From Acidobacteriota bacterium (GTDB taxonomy: Bacteria > Acidobacteriota > Terriglobia > Acidiferrales > UBA7541), in the NCBI GenBank assembly GCA_021788095.1, contig JAJYLB010000009.1, positions 40,491 through 104,490 on the forward strand: a DNA stretch of 64,000 bases, read 5' to 3'. The number at the start of each line of letters is the position of its first letter. Position 1 is the first letter of the stretch. This document shows, piece after piece, positions 42,092-51,717 of this stretch. Under the pieces are notes generated by a model. The model saw nothing but the letters and a program-made list of their open reading frames with translations. It searched no databases and was not told the DNA's origin. A program made the translations under genes and the position numbers.

Positions 42092-44805
42092 CAGGCAGGA
42101 CCTCCCACCACGCTTGCCGCTTCCTGCGCCATCCCCACATCCTCCGGCGTCAGCGCAATTCCCGCCTCAGCCGCAGCTTCCTGCTGCCCTCGCGGCGGCA
42201 AATCCTTGAACGCGATACTGACGCTCGGTTGCTTCGGCTGCGCGGCCTGCGGTGGCTTCGCCTTCATCGCCTGAGCCATCTGAACCTGCATCTGCGCGGC
42301 CTGCATCTGCTGGCCCTGGAGCATCTGCTGGTGGGCCGCCAAGTGCGCCCGCACGTTCGCGTAACCCTCGGGGTTATTCAGCTTCGCCGCCTGCCCCGCA
42401 TCGGAATTGAGCCACTGCCGGCACGTCTCGGACTCAATGGCGTGGTCGTCCACCAGTTCATCTGGCATCAGGCTCGGCAGCGGCGCGCCCTGGGGCTGCG
42501 GTTGTGCGCCTTGCGGTTGCGGGGGTGCGCTCTGCGGCTGAATCGGCGCACCCTGGAGCAGTATCGCAATCTCCCGAATCTGCTTGGTCCGCGAGTCCCC
42601 GCCCGGCACCTTGAGTTCCGGCAGCCCCACGAGCTGCTTGATTAGCTCGATATTCTCCGGCAGCGCAAGCGTCTGCTGGACTCCCGGCTCCGCCATTCCC
42701 ATCAGTTGCAGCAGCACCGCGCGCTTCTGGTTCCAAAGCGTGGGGAACTGCTCGTCCGATTCCGGCCGCGCCAGGATATTGCCCTTGAGGTCGGCAAGCC
42801 GCACCCACTTCGCGTCGAACTCCATGCTCTCGCCAAGCAGCGGAATCTCGACGTCCGCGCTCCGGTTCTTGCGGAAGCAATCGACCGCCAGCATCATCAT
42901 GTCGGCGTGGAACTGCCGTATCCGCCGCCAAACGAGTCCCAGCCGACCCAAAGCCTGATCTCGCGCCATCGCGTACCCGCTGGCCGTCGCCTGGCCCTCG
43001 ATCGCTCCGCCGAAGATCGACGGAAACGCGCCGGTCAGGAACTGCGCGATCGGTCCCATGAGTTGCTGCCCGTGCTCGACCAGGTCTGGCGGCACGCTCG
43101 CCGAGGGCGGCTGAAAGAAGCTGGCTGCTAGCGGCTGTCCAGGCCTCGGCCGCGCCGGATAAATCGCTCCGGGCTCGGCGGTTTGGTATTCGGTCGCATC
43201 GGCATCGAAGGCTTCGGGGTCGATGTAGGTCGGCGGCACGCCGTAGTCGTAGGTCTCCATCTGGAGGTTCGTCAGCGTGTTGAACCGCTCCTGCACCGAA
43301 ATCAGCGAATCGCCCAGCGCCGGCCGTCCCGTCGCCGAGCCGTCGCCAGGCATCGCGTGCATCACGCGCCAGTGGTCGTCCATCGACTCGTTCCGGCTCT
43401 CGAGGTACGCATCGCCGGCAAACGCCACGTAGCAGCCCTCGGGGAATAGCTCCAAGAGCTGCTCGCGCCGATCTTTGTCTGCCAGCAGGTAGAACGCCCA
43501 CGGCCTGAGCCACGTTCGCTCGAACGTGATGAGGTTCTGGTTGATGTCGCCGCCCTGCGTGAACGGTCCGCCCTGCGATTGCGACAGCCGCGCCAGCCGC
43601 TCGTATTGCGCCGAAGCGTCGGGAACGACCGGCGCGCCAATCCGATCCGCGGCGTGCGGATAAGCAGCCCGCAGCTTTGCTAGGTGCGTCTCGATTTGCC
43701 ACTGGAGGTACGGATACTCGCGCTGGTCGTTCGCCCAGGGCGGAGTTTTCAGCTCGAGCGCGCCCACCATGGAAATCACTTCCTGACCATTCGGCGCGTT
43801 CCGCGTGCCCGTGATCTCCGGCACGGTCACGAGCTGCGGCGGCAGCCAGTTCTCGGTGGAAATCTGCGCGCCGCATTCGGGGCAAAACATCAACTCGGGC
43901 GCGGGCTCTGGCGCCGGCTGCTCGCTCGGCATCCCGGCGGAGATCATCTCCGGCAGCGCGGCTTGGCCGGAGTGTGTGCCAGAATCCTGCGCGCCCGTTG
44001 CGGGCTCATTGGCACCAAGCCGCGCTACCGGAACTCGTCGAATCCCTTCCGCCGGCGTCTCCGCGCCGCACTCCGAGCAGCGGTACCGCGCGCCCTGGAG
44101 CTGCTTTTGCTTGGCTTCAACCTGCGGCTCGGGATGCCAACCGAATGCCTGCCCGTCCACCACGTACCGAACGTATGCCCCAACCTTCCCGCCCACCCAC
44201 AGATGGAACGACTCCTCCGCCAATATCTGCTCGATCCGGTTGTTTCGCTCGATCAGATCGACGATGTCGGTTGAAGCCTTCGCCGTCGCCACGTCCAGCT
44301 CGCTCGATGGCGATTTCGGCAGGAACCGCACGCGCGGCGACGTCTGGCTCAGGACCGCCACGATGGACTGCCCGAAAGCCTGGTAGATATTCGTGACGTA
44401 CTCGTAGCGCGGCGTGTCCTCCATCGAATCCGGCTTCGTCAGTTTCTGCTCGAACGGCAGGTGCCAGTTCTGGTCCCGCTCGTTCCACCACAGGTAATGC
44501 AGCCCGCGCCAGAAATAGTGCGCCTGCTTGACTCGCCGGATTTCCTCGCGCCGCGGCAGCTCCGATTCCTTCGCGATGTCGAGCACGAGTTGCCGCAGCA
44601 CCTCCTGGCACTCGCGCGGCAGTTGCTCGTTGTTCGGCCCGTAAGGCTGCGGCGCGCCGCTCTCGGCCCGCGCCTGGGCATCCGGCCCTTCCGCCGGCGC
44701 AGCGTCGCCGCGCGGCAACACCGGTTGCGCCTGGTCCGGTATCGGCCGGTCGTCTGGCGCACCTAAATCAGCCGCAGAAATGTTGGGGACTATGGCACTC
44801 GACAC
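42091..44805 (-). CDS. phage portal protein with inserted zinc ribbon
   Basis: 904 residues, long for the P22/T7-like portal family. The core shows QAHYFWRGLHYLWWNERDQN, YEYVTNIYQAFGQSIVAVLS, FERTWLRPWAFYLLADKDRR and the clip/crown region with YDYGVPPTYIDPEAFDADAT. Two CxxC pairs (residues 243/246 and 308/311) flank a disordered linker of about 60 residues. The C-terminal 150 residues are Gln/Pro/Ala-rich. GTG start. First gene of the late operon; it forms the DNA-entry vertex for terminase. Confidence 0.85.
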   Translation of the reverse strand: MSSAIVPNISAADLGAPDDRPIPDQAQPVLPRGDAAPAEGPDAQARAESGAPQPYGPNNEQLPRECQEVLRQLVLDIAKESELPRREEIRRVKQAHYFWRGLHYLWWNERDQNWHLPFEQKLTKPDSMEDTPRYEYVTNIYQAFGQSIVAVLSQTSPRVRFLPKSPSSELDVATAKASTDIVDLIERNNRIEQILAEESFHLWVGGKVGAYVRYVVDGQAFGWHPEPQVEAKQKQLQGARYRCSECGAETPAEGIRRVPVARLGANEPATGAQDSGTHSGQAALPEMISAGMPSEQPAPEPAPELMFCPECGAQISTENWLPPQLVTVPEITGTRNAPNGQEVISMVGALELKTPPWANDQREYPYLQWQIETHLAKLRAAYPHAADRIGAPVVPDASAQYERLARLSQSQGGPFTQGGDINQNLITFERTWLRPWAFYLLADKDRREQLLELFPEGCYVAFAGDAYLESRNESMDDHWRVMHAMPGDGSATGRPALGDSLISVQERFNTLTNLQMETYDYGVPPTYIDPEAFDADATEYQTAEPGAIYPARPRPGQPLAASFFQPPSASVPPDLVEHGQQLMGPIAQFLTGAFPSIFGGAIEGQATASGYAMARDQALGRLGLVWRRIRQFHADMMMLAVDCFRKNRSADVEIPLLGESMEFDAKWVRLADLKGNILARPESDEQFPTLWNQKRAVLLQLMGMAEPGVQQTLALPENIELIKQLVGLPELKVPGGDSRTKQIREIAILLQGAPIQPQSAPPQPQGAQPQPQGAPLPSLMPDELVDDHAIESETCRQWLNSDAGQAAKLNNPEGYANVRAHLAAHQQMLQGQQMQAAQMQVQMAQAMKAKPPQAAQPKQPSVSIAFKDLPPRGQQEAAAEAGIALTPEDVGMAQEAASVVGGPA

Positions 44806-45213
44806 GGAATCTCACGAGTCCGCGTCCGCGAATCGCGGGACGGGACTGAACGCCGCCACTTTGCTCCCCGGGCCAACAGCGTAACGCCCGAAGAGCAACC
44901 GCACGCAGGCGGGCTCGCCTTTGGACCATTGCGGGTCGCCCTCCGTTGGAGGTCCGCCCGATCATCCCGATGCTGCCCCGGTTCGGGACACCATTATGAA
45001 TCTCACATTTGGCGCCGTTATTCCACCGCCACCTCTAAGTAAACTTTTTGGTAAACATGCTTCTTGGCGGATTTCATGGTGAGCGGGGTGCCCCTGGGTC
45101 TTGATTGTGGTCCGTTTCCGGTTTTGTTAGGCTGGGTGGGTCATTGCGGTGCCTGTGCTTCCCGCTGGTTGAGACGCATGCAAGCGTTTGCATGCGGTGG
45201 AGCACATCCATGA
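44806..45213. other. right boundary region between portal gene and tRNA-Ser
   Basis: 408 bp with no supported ORF. AT-rich for the window around 45000-45075 (two GTAAAC motifs near 45040-45055), so the late promoter for the portal operon may lie here. A 9-bp-arm palindrome at 45175-45196 precedes tRNA-Ser. No integrase remains. Confidence 0.45.
45175..45196. promoter_or_regulatory. palindrome CGCATGCAA-GCGT-TTGCATGCG
   Basis: Perfect 9-bp inverted repeat with a 4-bp spacer, 17 bp upstream of the tRNA-Ser gene. It looks like a dimer-binding operator or a recombination-related site. No T-tract, so not a terminator. Confidence 0.5.
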
Positions 45214-45300
45214 GGAGAGGTGTCCGAGTGGCTTAAGGAGCACGCTTGGAAAGCGTGTAGCCTGGCAACGGGCTCGCGGGTTCGAATCCCGCCCTCTCCG
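45214..45300 (+). tRNA. tRNA-Ser (anticodon GGA)
   Basis: Acceptor GGAGAGG/CCTCTCC, a long variable arm as in class II tRNAs, anticodon stem CACGC/GCGTG with loop TTGGAAA (anticodon GGA), T arm GCGGGTTCGAATCCCGC. No CCA is encoded after the discriminator G. It sits at the right edge of the prophage and is a plausible attachment site, though no second copy of its 3' end was seen. Confidence 0.95.
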
Positions 45301-45775
45301 CCGTTTCCTTTCTGGAAGCAGACAGACGAATCCCATTCTCCGGCCTAGCGAGATCGGTTGGGTATGGCTCGAGCTCAGCCGGTTCACATGCTGACTGTCG
45401 GGGAGCCCCGAGAGCCCCCATTCCGTGTTCCCCCGCAGGAAAGGGCTGGAATCGGCCCTGTGTCCGGCCTTGGGCTCCTGCCCAGGAACGTCCGCAGGAT
45501 AGACAACTCTTGAGGCCTTCCCCTTGGCTCGGTATCGTCCGCGTAACCTATTGCATCCACAGGCCTTATTAGGTGATCGTGCATACCCCCAAAACTGCAT
45601 CTTTTACTCCTTGCTTTGCATCGAAATATACGTATTCTATACATGCCCCAGGCGTTAGGTTTTCTTGTTGACCGCGAGGACTGTTCGAATCACTGTCACA
45701 GTGGGTGAGCGGAATTTTGCGGCGAAGTGGGTGACTAGAGGAATACTCTGGAACGTTGGGCGGGAGGAGCGTTAA
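45301..45775. other. rpoD upstream region
   Basis: 475 bp with no supported ORF. It contains the candidate promoter at 45616-45643 and a perfect palindrome CACTGT-C-ACAGTG at 45691-45703, which could bind a regulator between promoter and start. Confidence 0.45.
45616..45643 (+). promoter_or_regulatory. candidate sigma-70 promoter of rpoD
   Basis: TTGCAT (45616-45621), a 16-bp spacer and TATACA (45638-45643) in an AT-rich patch, 132 bp before the rpoD start. Confidence 0.4.
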
Positions 45776-47344
45776 GTGCTCGAACTCGAGGATAAACTCG
45801 AACCAGGCACCGGTTTGCTCGGCGTGGAAGAGCAGGAGAGCTTGCACCACTACGATCGCGAATCCGATCTGGTTGAGGCCGAAAACCCTGAGCCTGATGA
45901 GGATCTGGAAGGACCTATCGCGGCCGCGCGGACGGAGTTCACAGAGGACCCCGTGAGGGTGTACCTGCGCGAGGCTGGGGCTGCTCGCCTCTTGACCCGC
46001 GAAAAGGAAGTGGCGATCGCTCGGCGCATCGAGCGGGGCCAGCACCAAGTCTTCAAGGTCGTGTCCCGGTCTCCCCTGGTCTGGAGCGAACTGTTGGCCG
46101 CTGCGGAAGATATTAAAGAGCACAGGCGCTCTGTCCGTGACCTTGTACAGTTCGACGAGGAAGAGCTCACCGAGAAAAAACTCGAGCGGAAAACTCAGCA
46201 AACCCTGCGCGTTCTTGAACAGGTTGGGAAGAACAGTCGCCAGATTCACACGCTCGCTGCGCGGTTCGCCCGCCTGCCCAAGTCCAATGCGCCTCAGGTC
46301 CTTGCCGCCAGATATCGCCTTGCTCGCCGGACGATTCACATCAGCAAGCTCGTCCGCTCCCTGGATTTTACGCCCGCTGAGCGTACTCGTTTGGTTGCCC
46401 TGATCGAGCGCACGGCTTCGCAATACGCAGGCCTCGAGCAGACCGTTCGACAAGTAGAGCGCCGGGTTCGTCAGGCGAAGGGTCAAAATGCGGCGGAAGC
46501 GCGCCGCGAGTTGCGCAAGTACCGGCTGCAATACCAAGAGCTTGAGTCTCGAACCGGGGCTTCCGCCGCCCAATTCCAGAGGGAGCTGGGCAGGTTGAAG
46601 CGGGGTGAGGCTTTGGCCATGCAGGCCAAGAAGGAACTCACCCAAGCCAATCTTCGTCTGGTGGTCTCCATCGCCAAGAAATATTCGCAGCGTGGCTTGC
46701 ACCTCCTCGATCTCATCCAAGAGGGAAATATCGGCCTGATGCGCGCTGTGGACAAGTTCGATTGGAGGCGTGGGTACAAGTTCTCTACGTATGCCACCTG
46801 GTGGATCCGCCAGGCCATTACCCGCGCAATTGCGGACCAGGCGCGGACGATTCGGCTGCCCGTTCACATGGTCGAAACGTTGAACAAAGTCGCGCGTACT
46901 TCGCGTGAACTGGAACAAAAAATGGGCCGAGCGCCCAAGGCCGAAGAAATCGGTCGCAAGCTAGGCCTGAAAACACAGCAGGTGCAGCAAGTTCTTAAGG
47001 TCGCCCGGCAGCCGCTGTCCCTCGATGCCCCCATCGGGGAAGACGATACTCGTCTGGGAGATTTCATAGAGGATAAGGACGTGCTCTCTCCGGCCGATCG
47101 CGTGGTCGAGCGAGGGCTGAAAGAGGAAACGGCCGCTTTGCTCAAAACCCTTACCCCCCGCGAGGAGAAGGTTATGCGCCTCCGCTATGGGCTTGATGAC
47201 GGCCAGGAACGTACCCTGGAAGAAGTGGGCGAATCCTTCGGCCTCACTCGCGAACGGATCCGGCAGATTGAGGTGCAGGTGCTGCGGCAGCTGCGCAATC
47301 CGAGTCGGTCCGCTAAGCTGCGCGCGTTCCTTCGCACCAACTGA
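45776..47344 (+). CDS. rpoD: primary RNA polymerase sigma-70 factor
   Basis: 522 residues. Region 1.2 begins at [11 protein letters not shown] and [15 protein letters not shown] (residues 58-90); a non-conserved insert of about 200 residues follows. Regions 2.1-2.4 carry [20 protein letters not shown] and [20 protein letters not shown]; region 3 [13 protein letters not shown]; region 4 [20 protein letters not shown]. No typical acidic region 1.1 is apparent. GTG start with GGGAGGAG upstream. It directs housekeeping transcription. Confidence 0.93.
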   Translation: MLELEDKLEPGTGLLGVEEQESLHHYDRESDLVEAENPEPDEDLEGPIAAARTEFTEDPVRVYLREAGAARLLTREKEVAIARRIERGQHQVFKVVSRSPLVWSELLAAAEDIKEHRRSVRDLVQFDEEELTEKKLERKTQQTLRVLEQVGKNSRQIHTLAARFARLPKSNAPQVLAARYRLARRTIHISKLVRSLDFTPAERTRLVALIERTASQYAGLEQTVRQVERRVRQAKGQNAAEARRELRKYRLQYQELESRTGASAAQFQRELGRLKRGEALAMQAKKELTQANLRLVVSIAKKYSQRGLHLLDLIQEGNIGLMRAVDKFDWRRGYKFSTYATWWIRQAITRAIADQARTIRLPVHMVETLNKVARTSRELEQKMGRAPKAEEIGRKLGLKTQQVQQVLKVARQPLSLDAPIGEDDTRLGDFIEDKDVLSPADRVVERGLKEETAALLKTLTPREEKVMRLRYGLDDGQERTLEEVGESFGLTRERIRQIEVQVLRQLRNPSRSAKLRAFLRTN

Positions 47345-47443
47345 CCCTCGCGACCCTGCGGAAGGTCCCCTCGCGTGCGGCGGCGCGTAGCCGCCAGCAA
47401 CCTCTTGGGTCGAACGCCCTTCCGTCTGTCTGGGGTAGGGTCC

Positions 47444-47926
47444 TTACAGCTTGTAACCCAGACTCCGCAGGACCTGCTTCCGTTTCTGGATGTCCTCTTC
47501 TGCTTCTACGCCCTTGGGTGGAGAGCCGTCCACCACGCCGATCACCCCTCGCCCCTGCTTCGTTTTCGCCACCAACACTTCCAGGGGATTCGCCGTGGCG
47601 CAGTAGATCCCGCACACCTCCGGGCAGCCTAGAATGCGCTCCATGACATTGATGGGGAAGGCGTTCCGGAGCATCACGACAAATACGTGCCCCGCGCCGA
47701 TGGCGAGTGCGTTCTCGATGGCCGCTTTCTTCAACTCTTCGTCATTGCCTTCCGCTCTCACCAGACATGGCCCGGACGCCTCGTTGAAGGCCACGGCGAA
47801 CCTGCTCGCTGGCGCTGTGTTGACGAGAGCCTCGTAGATATCTTCCGCCGTCTTGATGAAGTGGGTTTGGCCCACGATAATGTTCGCGTCCTCGGGAATG
47901 TTCATCCGTACTGACTCAAGCTCCAT
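47444..47926 (-). CDS. adenosine-specific kinase (DUF355)
   Basis: 160 residues from ATG 47926. GQTHFIKTAEDIYEALVNTA, RFAVAFNEASGPCLVRAEGN, GAGHVFVVMLRNAFPINVME and GVIGVVDGSPPKG match the small single-domain family described as adenosine-specific kinase in Pyrobaculum. The family is widespread but little studied in bacteria. Convergent with rpoD; 99 bp apart. Confidence 0.88.
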   Translation of the reverse strand: MELESVRMNIPEDANIIVGQTHFIKTAEDIYEALVNTAPASRFAVAFNEASGPCLVRAEGNDEELKKAAIENALAIGAGHVFVVMLRNAFPINVMERILGCPEVCGIYCATANPLEVLVAKTKQGRGVIGVVDGSPPKGVEAEEDIQKRKQVLRSLGYKL

Positions 47927-48132
47927 CAATCGCCCTCGTGATGATCTTCACTTCGCGCGCCATCCTACCACAGCCTTTGCCCGCAGGCCTGTCCCGCTCT
48001 CAAGGAGGACACTTCCTTTCCAAACCCGGTTGTGCTTTCATTCTTGTTTGGCTGTCCGCACGCCCCGCGAGCGCGGGCTTCCCACGGCAAGTACGGCTTG
48101 ATCGTGGCTCTGTGCGGGGAAGGGGAGGGACG

Positions 48133-48942
48133 ATGGATCGATGGCGGAATCGCTGGGCTGTCATAACCGGGGCCAGCTCCGGAATCGGAAAGGCTTGCGC
48201 GGAACTCCTGGGCGCCGGCGGTGCCAAACTCGTGTTGTCCGCGCGCCGAGTCGACCGCCTTCAGCAATTGGCCCAACAGATCCGCTCCGGCTGCGGAACT
48301 GCGGTCGAGATCCTTCCCCTGGATCTCTCCAGCCCCGGTGCCGCTGCACAGCTCTACGCTTTCACCAGGGACAGGGGGATGGATGTCGATTTGCTCGTCA
48401 ACAATGCGGGGTTCGGTGCCTACGGAGATTTCCACCAGGGTTCGCTCGATAGGTTCCGCGAGATGATCCAGGTCAATGTTGCCGCTGTCGTGGAACTCAC
48501 GCACCATTTCCTGCGAGATATGGTCGGGCGCCGTCGTGGTGACATCATGATCGTCGCTTCTACGGCCGCCTTCCAGCCCGTCCCGTACATCTCCTGCTAT
48601 GCCGCAACGAAAGGCTTCGACCTCCTCTTCGCCGAAGCACTGGCCGAGGAGGTCCGCCGGTATGGGGTGCGAATTCTAGCCCTGTGTCCAGGCCCTACCG
48701 ACACCGAGTTCATGAACGTGGCTGGCCAGCCCAAGCGCCTGTTCCGCTTCTCCGAAAACGCTGACAAGGTTGCTCGTATAGGCCTGGAAGCTCTCGAAGC
48801 GGGGAAAACGTACGTCATCTCCGGTTGGTTGAACTATCTGGAGACCCATGCTCAGCGCTTGGCTCCGCGCCCTTTTGTCGCTCGTTCCGCGGCCGCGCTA
48901 CTCGCCCCGCCGGATGTGCCAAATCGGCAAGGGGACGGCTAA
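48133..48942 (+). CDS. short-chain dehydrogenase/reductase
   Basis: 269 residues from ATG 48133, with GGGGAGGG upstream. It has TGASSGIG near residue 13, LDLSSPG, NNAGFG, the catalytic Ser in VASTAA and YAATKGFD (Tyr-x3-Lys), then CPGPTDTEF. NAD(P)-dependent. The C-terminal FRFSENADKVARIGLEALEA is typical of the DltE/YqjQ-like subgroup. Substrate unknown. Its stop overlaps that of the convergent acs gene. Confidence 0.9.
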   Translation: MDRWRNRWAVITGASSGIGKACAELLGAGGAKLVLSARRVDRLQQLAQQIRSGCGTAVEILPLDLSSPGAAAQLYAFTRDRGMDVDLLVNNAGFGAYGDFHQGSLDRFREMIQVNVAAVVELTHHFLRDMVGRRRGDIMIVASTAAFQPVPYISCYAATKGFDLLFAEALAEEVRRYGVRILALCPGPTDTEFMNVAGQPKRLFRFSENADKVARIGLEALEAGKTYVISGWLNYLETHAQRLAPRPFVARSAAALLAPPDVPNRQGDG

Positions 48943-50891
48943 CTCTCGTCGATTCCCTTCGTGCGCGCGAGTTGCTCGAGCGCCGCTAGGTCCTCCAAGG
49001 AAGTCACGTCACCGGTCACGCTGCCCTTCTGCGCCAGCTCCCGCAGCAGGCGACGCATGATCTTTCCACTGCGTGTTTTCGGCAGCGACTGCGCGAAACG
49101 CACCTCGGCCGGGCGCGCGATGGATCCGATGGTGGCGGTAACATGGTCCGCGATCTGTTCCCGCAACTCGGGCGAAGCTGTGGCGCTTGCGCGCAGGGTC
49201 ACGAAGGCGACGACTGCCTCGCCCTTGATTTCGTCCGGTTTCGCCACCACGGCTGCTTCGGCAATGGCCTCGTGACTCACCAGGGCGCTCTCAATTTCCA
49301 TCGTGCTTAACCGGTGCCCGGCTACTTTGATGACGTCATCCACCCGGCCCAGCACCCAAAAATAGCCGTCGCCGTCGCGTTGCGCCGCGTCTCCCGTAAA
49401 GTAGACCCCCGGAATACGATTCCAGTAGTCGCGCCGGAAGCGCTCGTCGTCACCGTAGATCGTTCGCAGCATGCTTGGCCATGGCCGTTCGATCACGAGG
49501 TATCCGGTCTCCCCAGGCTCGGTTGGCTCGCCCTTCAAGTTAACGACCCGGGGCACGATGCCCGGCAGTGGCAATGTCGCCGACCCCGCTTTCGTCGGTG
49601 TCGCGCCGGGAAGTGGAGAAACTAGGATCGATCCCGTTTCGGTCTGCCACCATGTGTCGACGATGGGACAACGGCCTCTCCCGATCACCTCCGAGTACCA
49701 TCGCCAGGCCGCTGGATTGATGGGCTCACCCACACTGCCCAGCAGTCGCAAGCTCGTAACATCGTGCCGTTCCACCCACTCGTTCCCCCAGGCCATGAAC
49801 GCACGAATCGCCGTCGGAGACGTGTACAGAATCGTGACGCGGTGCTTCTCCACCAGTTGCCAGAAGCGGTCTTTAGCAGGATGGTCGGGCGCGCCTTCGT
49901 ACATCACCACCGTCGCGCCGTTCGCCAGCGGACCGTAGACGATATAGCTGTGACCGGTCACCCACCCGATATCGGCTGTGCACCAATACACGTCGTCTTC
50001 TCGCAAATCGAAAACCATCTGCATCGACCAGGCGCACTGTAGTAGGTATCCTGCCGAGCTGTGTAACACTCCCTTTGGCTTTCCTGTCGTTCCGCTCGTG
50101 TACAAAATGTAGAGTGGATGCTCGGAATCAAATGGCGCAGCCGGGCAGTCCGATGCGGCCCTGGAGTCCACCTCGTGAAACCACAGATCGCGTCCGTCAT
50201 CCCAACGAACGGGTTCTCCGGTCCTGCGCACGACCACTACCGAACGCACCGCCGGGCAGCTCTCCAGAGCGTGATCGGCAGTCGCTTTGAGCGGTACGAT
50301 CTTTCCGCGGCGGTAACCACCGTCCGCGGTCACCAGAACTTTGGCGCCGCAGTCTCGGATGCGGTCGGCCAGCGCCACCGAGCTGAACCCACCAAAGACC
50401 ACCGAATGGACTGCGCCGAGCCGCGCACAAGCGAGCAGCGTCACGGCTAGCTCGGGGATCATCGGGAGGTAGACCGCCACCGTGTCGCCTGCACTAACGC
50501 CGAGCGAGCGGAGTACGTTGGCAAACCGGCAGACACGGCCGTGGAGATCGCGGTAGCTGATGGGCAACGTCCGGCCGTCTTCCGATTCCCATAAGATCGC
50601 CGTCTTGCCCCCCCGCTTTTCGATGTGCCTGTCCACGCAGTTGTAGCTTACGTTCAACTTGCCGCCCACAAACCACTTCGCGTGAGGGATTTCCCACTCG
50701 CAGATCGCCTTGGGGACCTCGAACCAGTCCAGCAACTTGGCTTGTTCTCGCCAGAAGCCCTCCGGGTCATCGAGGGCACGCCGATATTGGCTTTCGTATT
50801 CCGCCATCGAGCGGATTCGTGCTTGCCTACGGAAGTCCTCCGGCGGCGCAACCGCCTTCTCTCCCAATACCGCGTGATTCACTTCGCCCAT
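48939..50891 (-). CDS. acs: acetyl-coenzyme A synthetase
   Basis: 650 residues from ATG 50891, the usual length. KWFVGGKLNVSYNCVDRH, the P-loop YTSGTTGKPKGV, WCTADIGWVTGHSYI, WWQTETGSI, RVDDVIKVAGHRLST and the C-terminal PKTRSGKIMRRLLR (Lys acetylation site) are all present. It makes acetyl-CoA from acetate, ATP and CoA via acetyl-AMP. Divergent from the ECF sigma gene; a longer start at 51005 is unlikely. Confidence 0.95.
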   Translation of the reverse strand: MGEVNHAVLGEKAVAPPEDFRRQARIRSMAEYESQYRRALDDPEGFWREQAKLLDWFEVPKAICEWEIPHAKWFVGGKLNVSYNCVDRHIEKRGGKTAILWESEDGRTLPISYRDLHGRVCRFANVLRSLGVSAGDTVAVYLPMIPELAVTLLACARLGAVHSVVFGGFSSVALADRIRDCGAKVLVTADGGYRRGKIVPLKATADHALESCPAVRSVVVVRRTGEPVRWDDGRDLWFHEVDSRAASDCPAAPFDSEHPLYILYTSGTTGKPKGVLHSSAGYLLQCAWSMQMVFDLREDDVYWCTADIGWVTGHSYIVYGPLANGATVVMYEGAPDHPAKDRFWQLVEKHRVTILYTSPTAIRAFMAWGNEWVERHDVTSLRLLGSVGEPINPAAWRWYSEVIGRGRCPIVDTWWQTETGSILVSPLPGATPTKAGSATLPLPGIVPRVVNLKGEPTEPGETGYLVIERPWPSMLRTIYGDDERFRRDYWNRIPGVYFTGDAAQRDGDGYFWVLGRVDDVIKVAGHRLSTMEIESALVSHEAIAEAAVVAKPDEIKGEAVVAFVTLRASATASPELREQIADHVTATIGSIARPAEVRFAQSLPKTRSGKIMRRLLRELAQKGSVTGDVTSLEDLAALEQLARTKGIDES

Positions 50892-51083
50892 CGCCCCCCC
50901 ACGAGAAGGCACACCTCGGCCCCTCCAGGATAACCTAGGGCACGATTCCGGCCTCGTCAAGCCAAGCCCCCTCGCCTGCCTTCGGCCCCATCGGCTCCAG
51001 GCCACAATTTGGAACTTTTGGATTCCCCCAAAGGAATTGTTACTGGAGGCCGGCCGAGAGCGTCTTACAAACTATAGGGATGC

Positions 51084-51713
51084 ATGAGCGACGCGGCCCA
51101 GGCTCGGGACGACCTTCTGCTCAGTCGGCTGGCCAGGGGCGACCAAGAGGCCTTCCTGACCCTCTATCGCCGCCACCAACGCCCGCTCTACCGGTACGCG
51201 CTCCACATGACCGGCCGTCGGGAAGCAGCCGAGGAAGTCGTCCAGGAAGTCTTCATGGTTATTATTCGCGAACGTGGAAAGTTCGACCCTAGACGTGGCG
51301 AGTTCGCCGCCTATCTCTTCGGCATCGCCCGTAATCACGTTCACCGCCTTCTGGAGGCCGAGGGCCGTTACCAATCGCTCCCCGACGAGGGGCCGGACGC
51401 CCTCCTTGCACAGGCGGCGCCTCTGGGTCTCGCGAAACCTGACTTGCTGGACAGCCTCGTCCGAGCCCAAGTAGCTGAACAAGTGCGTAGAGCTGTGTTG
51501 AGCCTCCCCGTTCGCTATCGGGAAGTGGTAACGCTCTGTGATCTCGAGGAGATGGAATACGGACAAGCCGCTGCGATACTCGATTGTCCTGTTGGGACCG
51601 TTCGATCGCGACTGAACCGCGCCCGAGACATGCTGGCGGATAAACTTCGTCCTTCCCTTGCGTCTAGAACAGTGGCCCGTCTTTCCGCCGAACGCGCCTT
51701 CGATACGGGGTGA
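51084..51713 (+). CDS. ECF-type RNA polymerase sigma factor
   Basis: 209 residues. Sigma region 2 (FLTLYRRHQRPLYRYALHMT, AEEVVQEVFMVIIRERGKFD, YLFGIARNHVHRLL) and region 4 (LSLPVRYREVVTLCDLEEME, YGQAAAILDCPVGTVRSRLN). It lies four bases before the gene for a zinc-finger anti-sigma factor, and an exported protein follows. An envelope-stress-type module is likely. An autoregulated promoter cannot be located with confidence. Confidence 0.93.
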   Translation: MSDAAQARDDLLLSRLARGDQEAFLTLYRRHQRPLYRYALHMTGRREAAEEVVQEVFMVIIRERGKFDPRRGEFAAYLFGIARNHVHRLLEAEGRYQSLPDEGPDALLAQAAPLGLAKPDLLDSLVRAQVAEQVRRAVLSLPVRYREVVTLCDLEEMEYGQAAAILDCPVGTVRSRLNRARDMLADKLRPSLASRTVARLSAERAFDTG

Positions 51714-51717
51714 GGGG

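Noticed and set aside
45569..46918. 449-residue minus-strand open frame opposite rpoD
   Set aside because: Shadow of rpoD; Leu/Arg/Gln-rich without family motifs.
51000..51083. GGAACT box as an ECF promoter before the sigma gene
   Set aside because: GGAACT is present, but no -10 element lies at the required 15-17 bp spacing.
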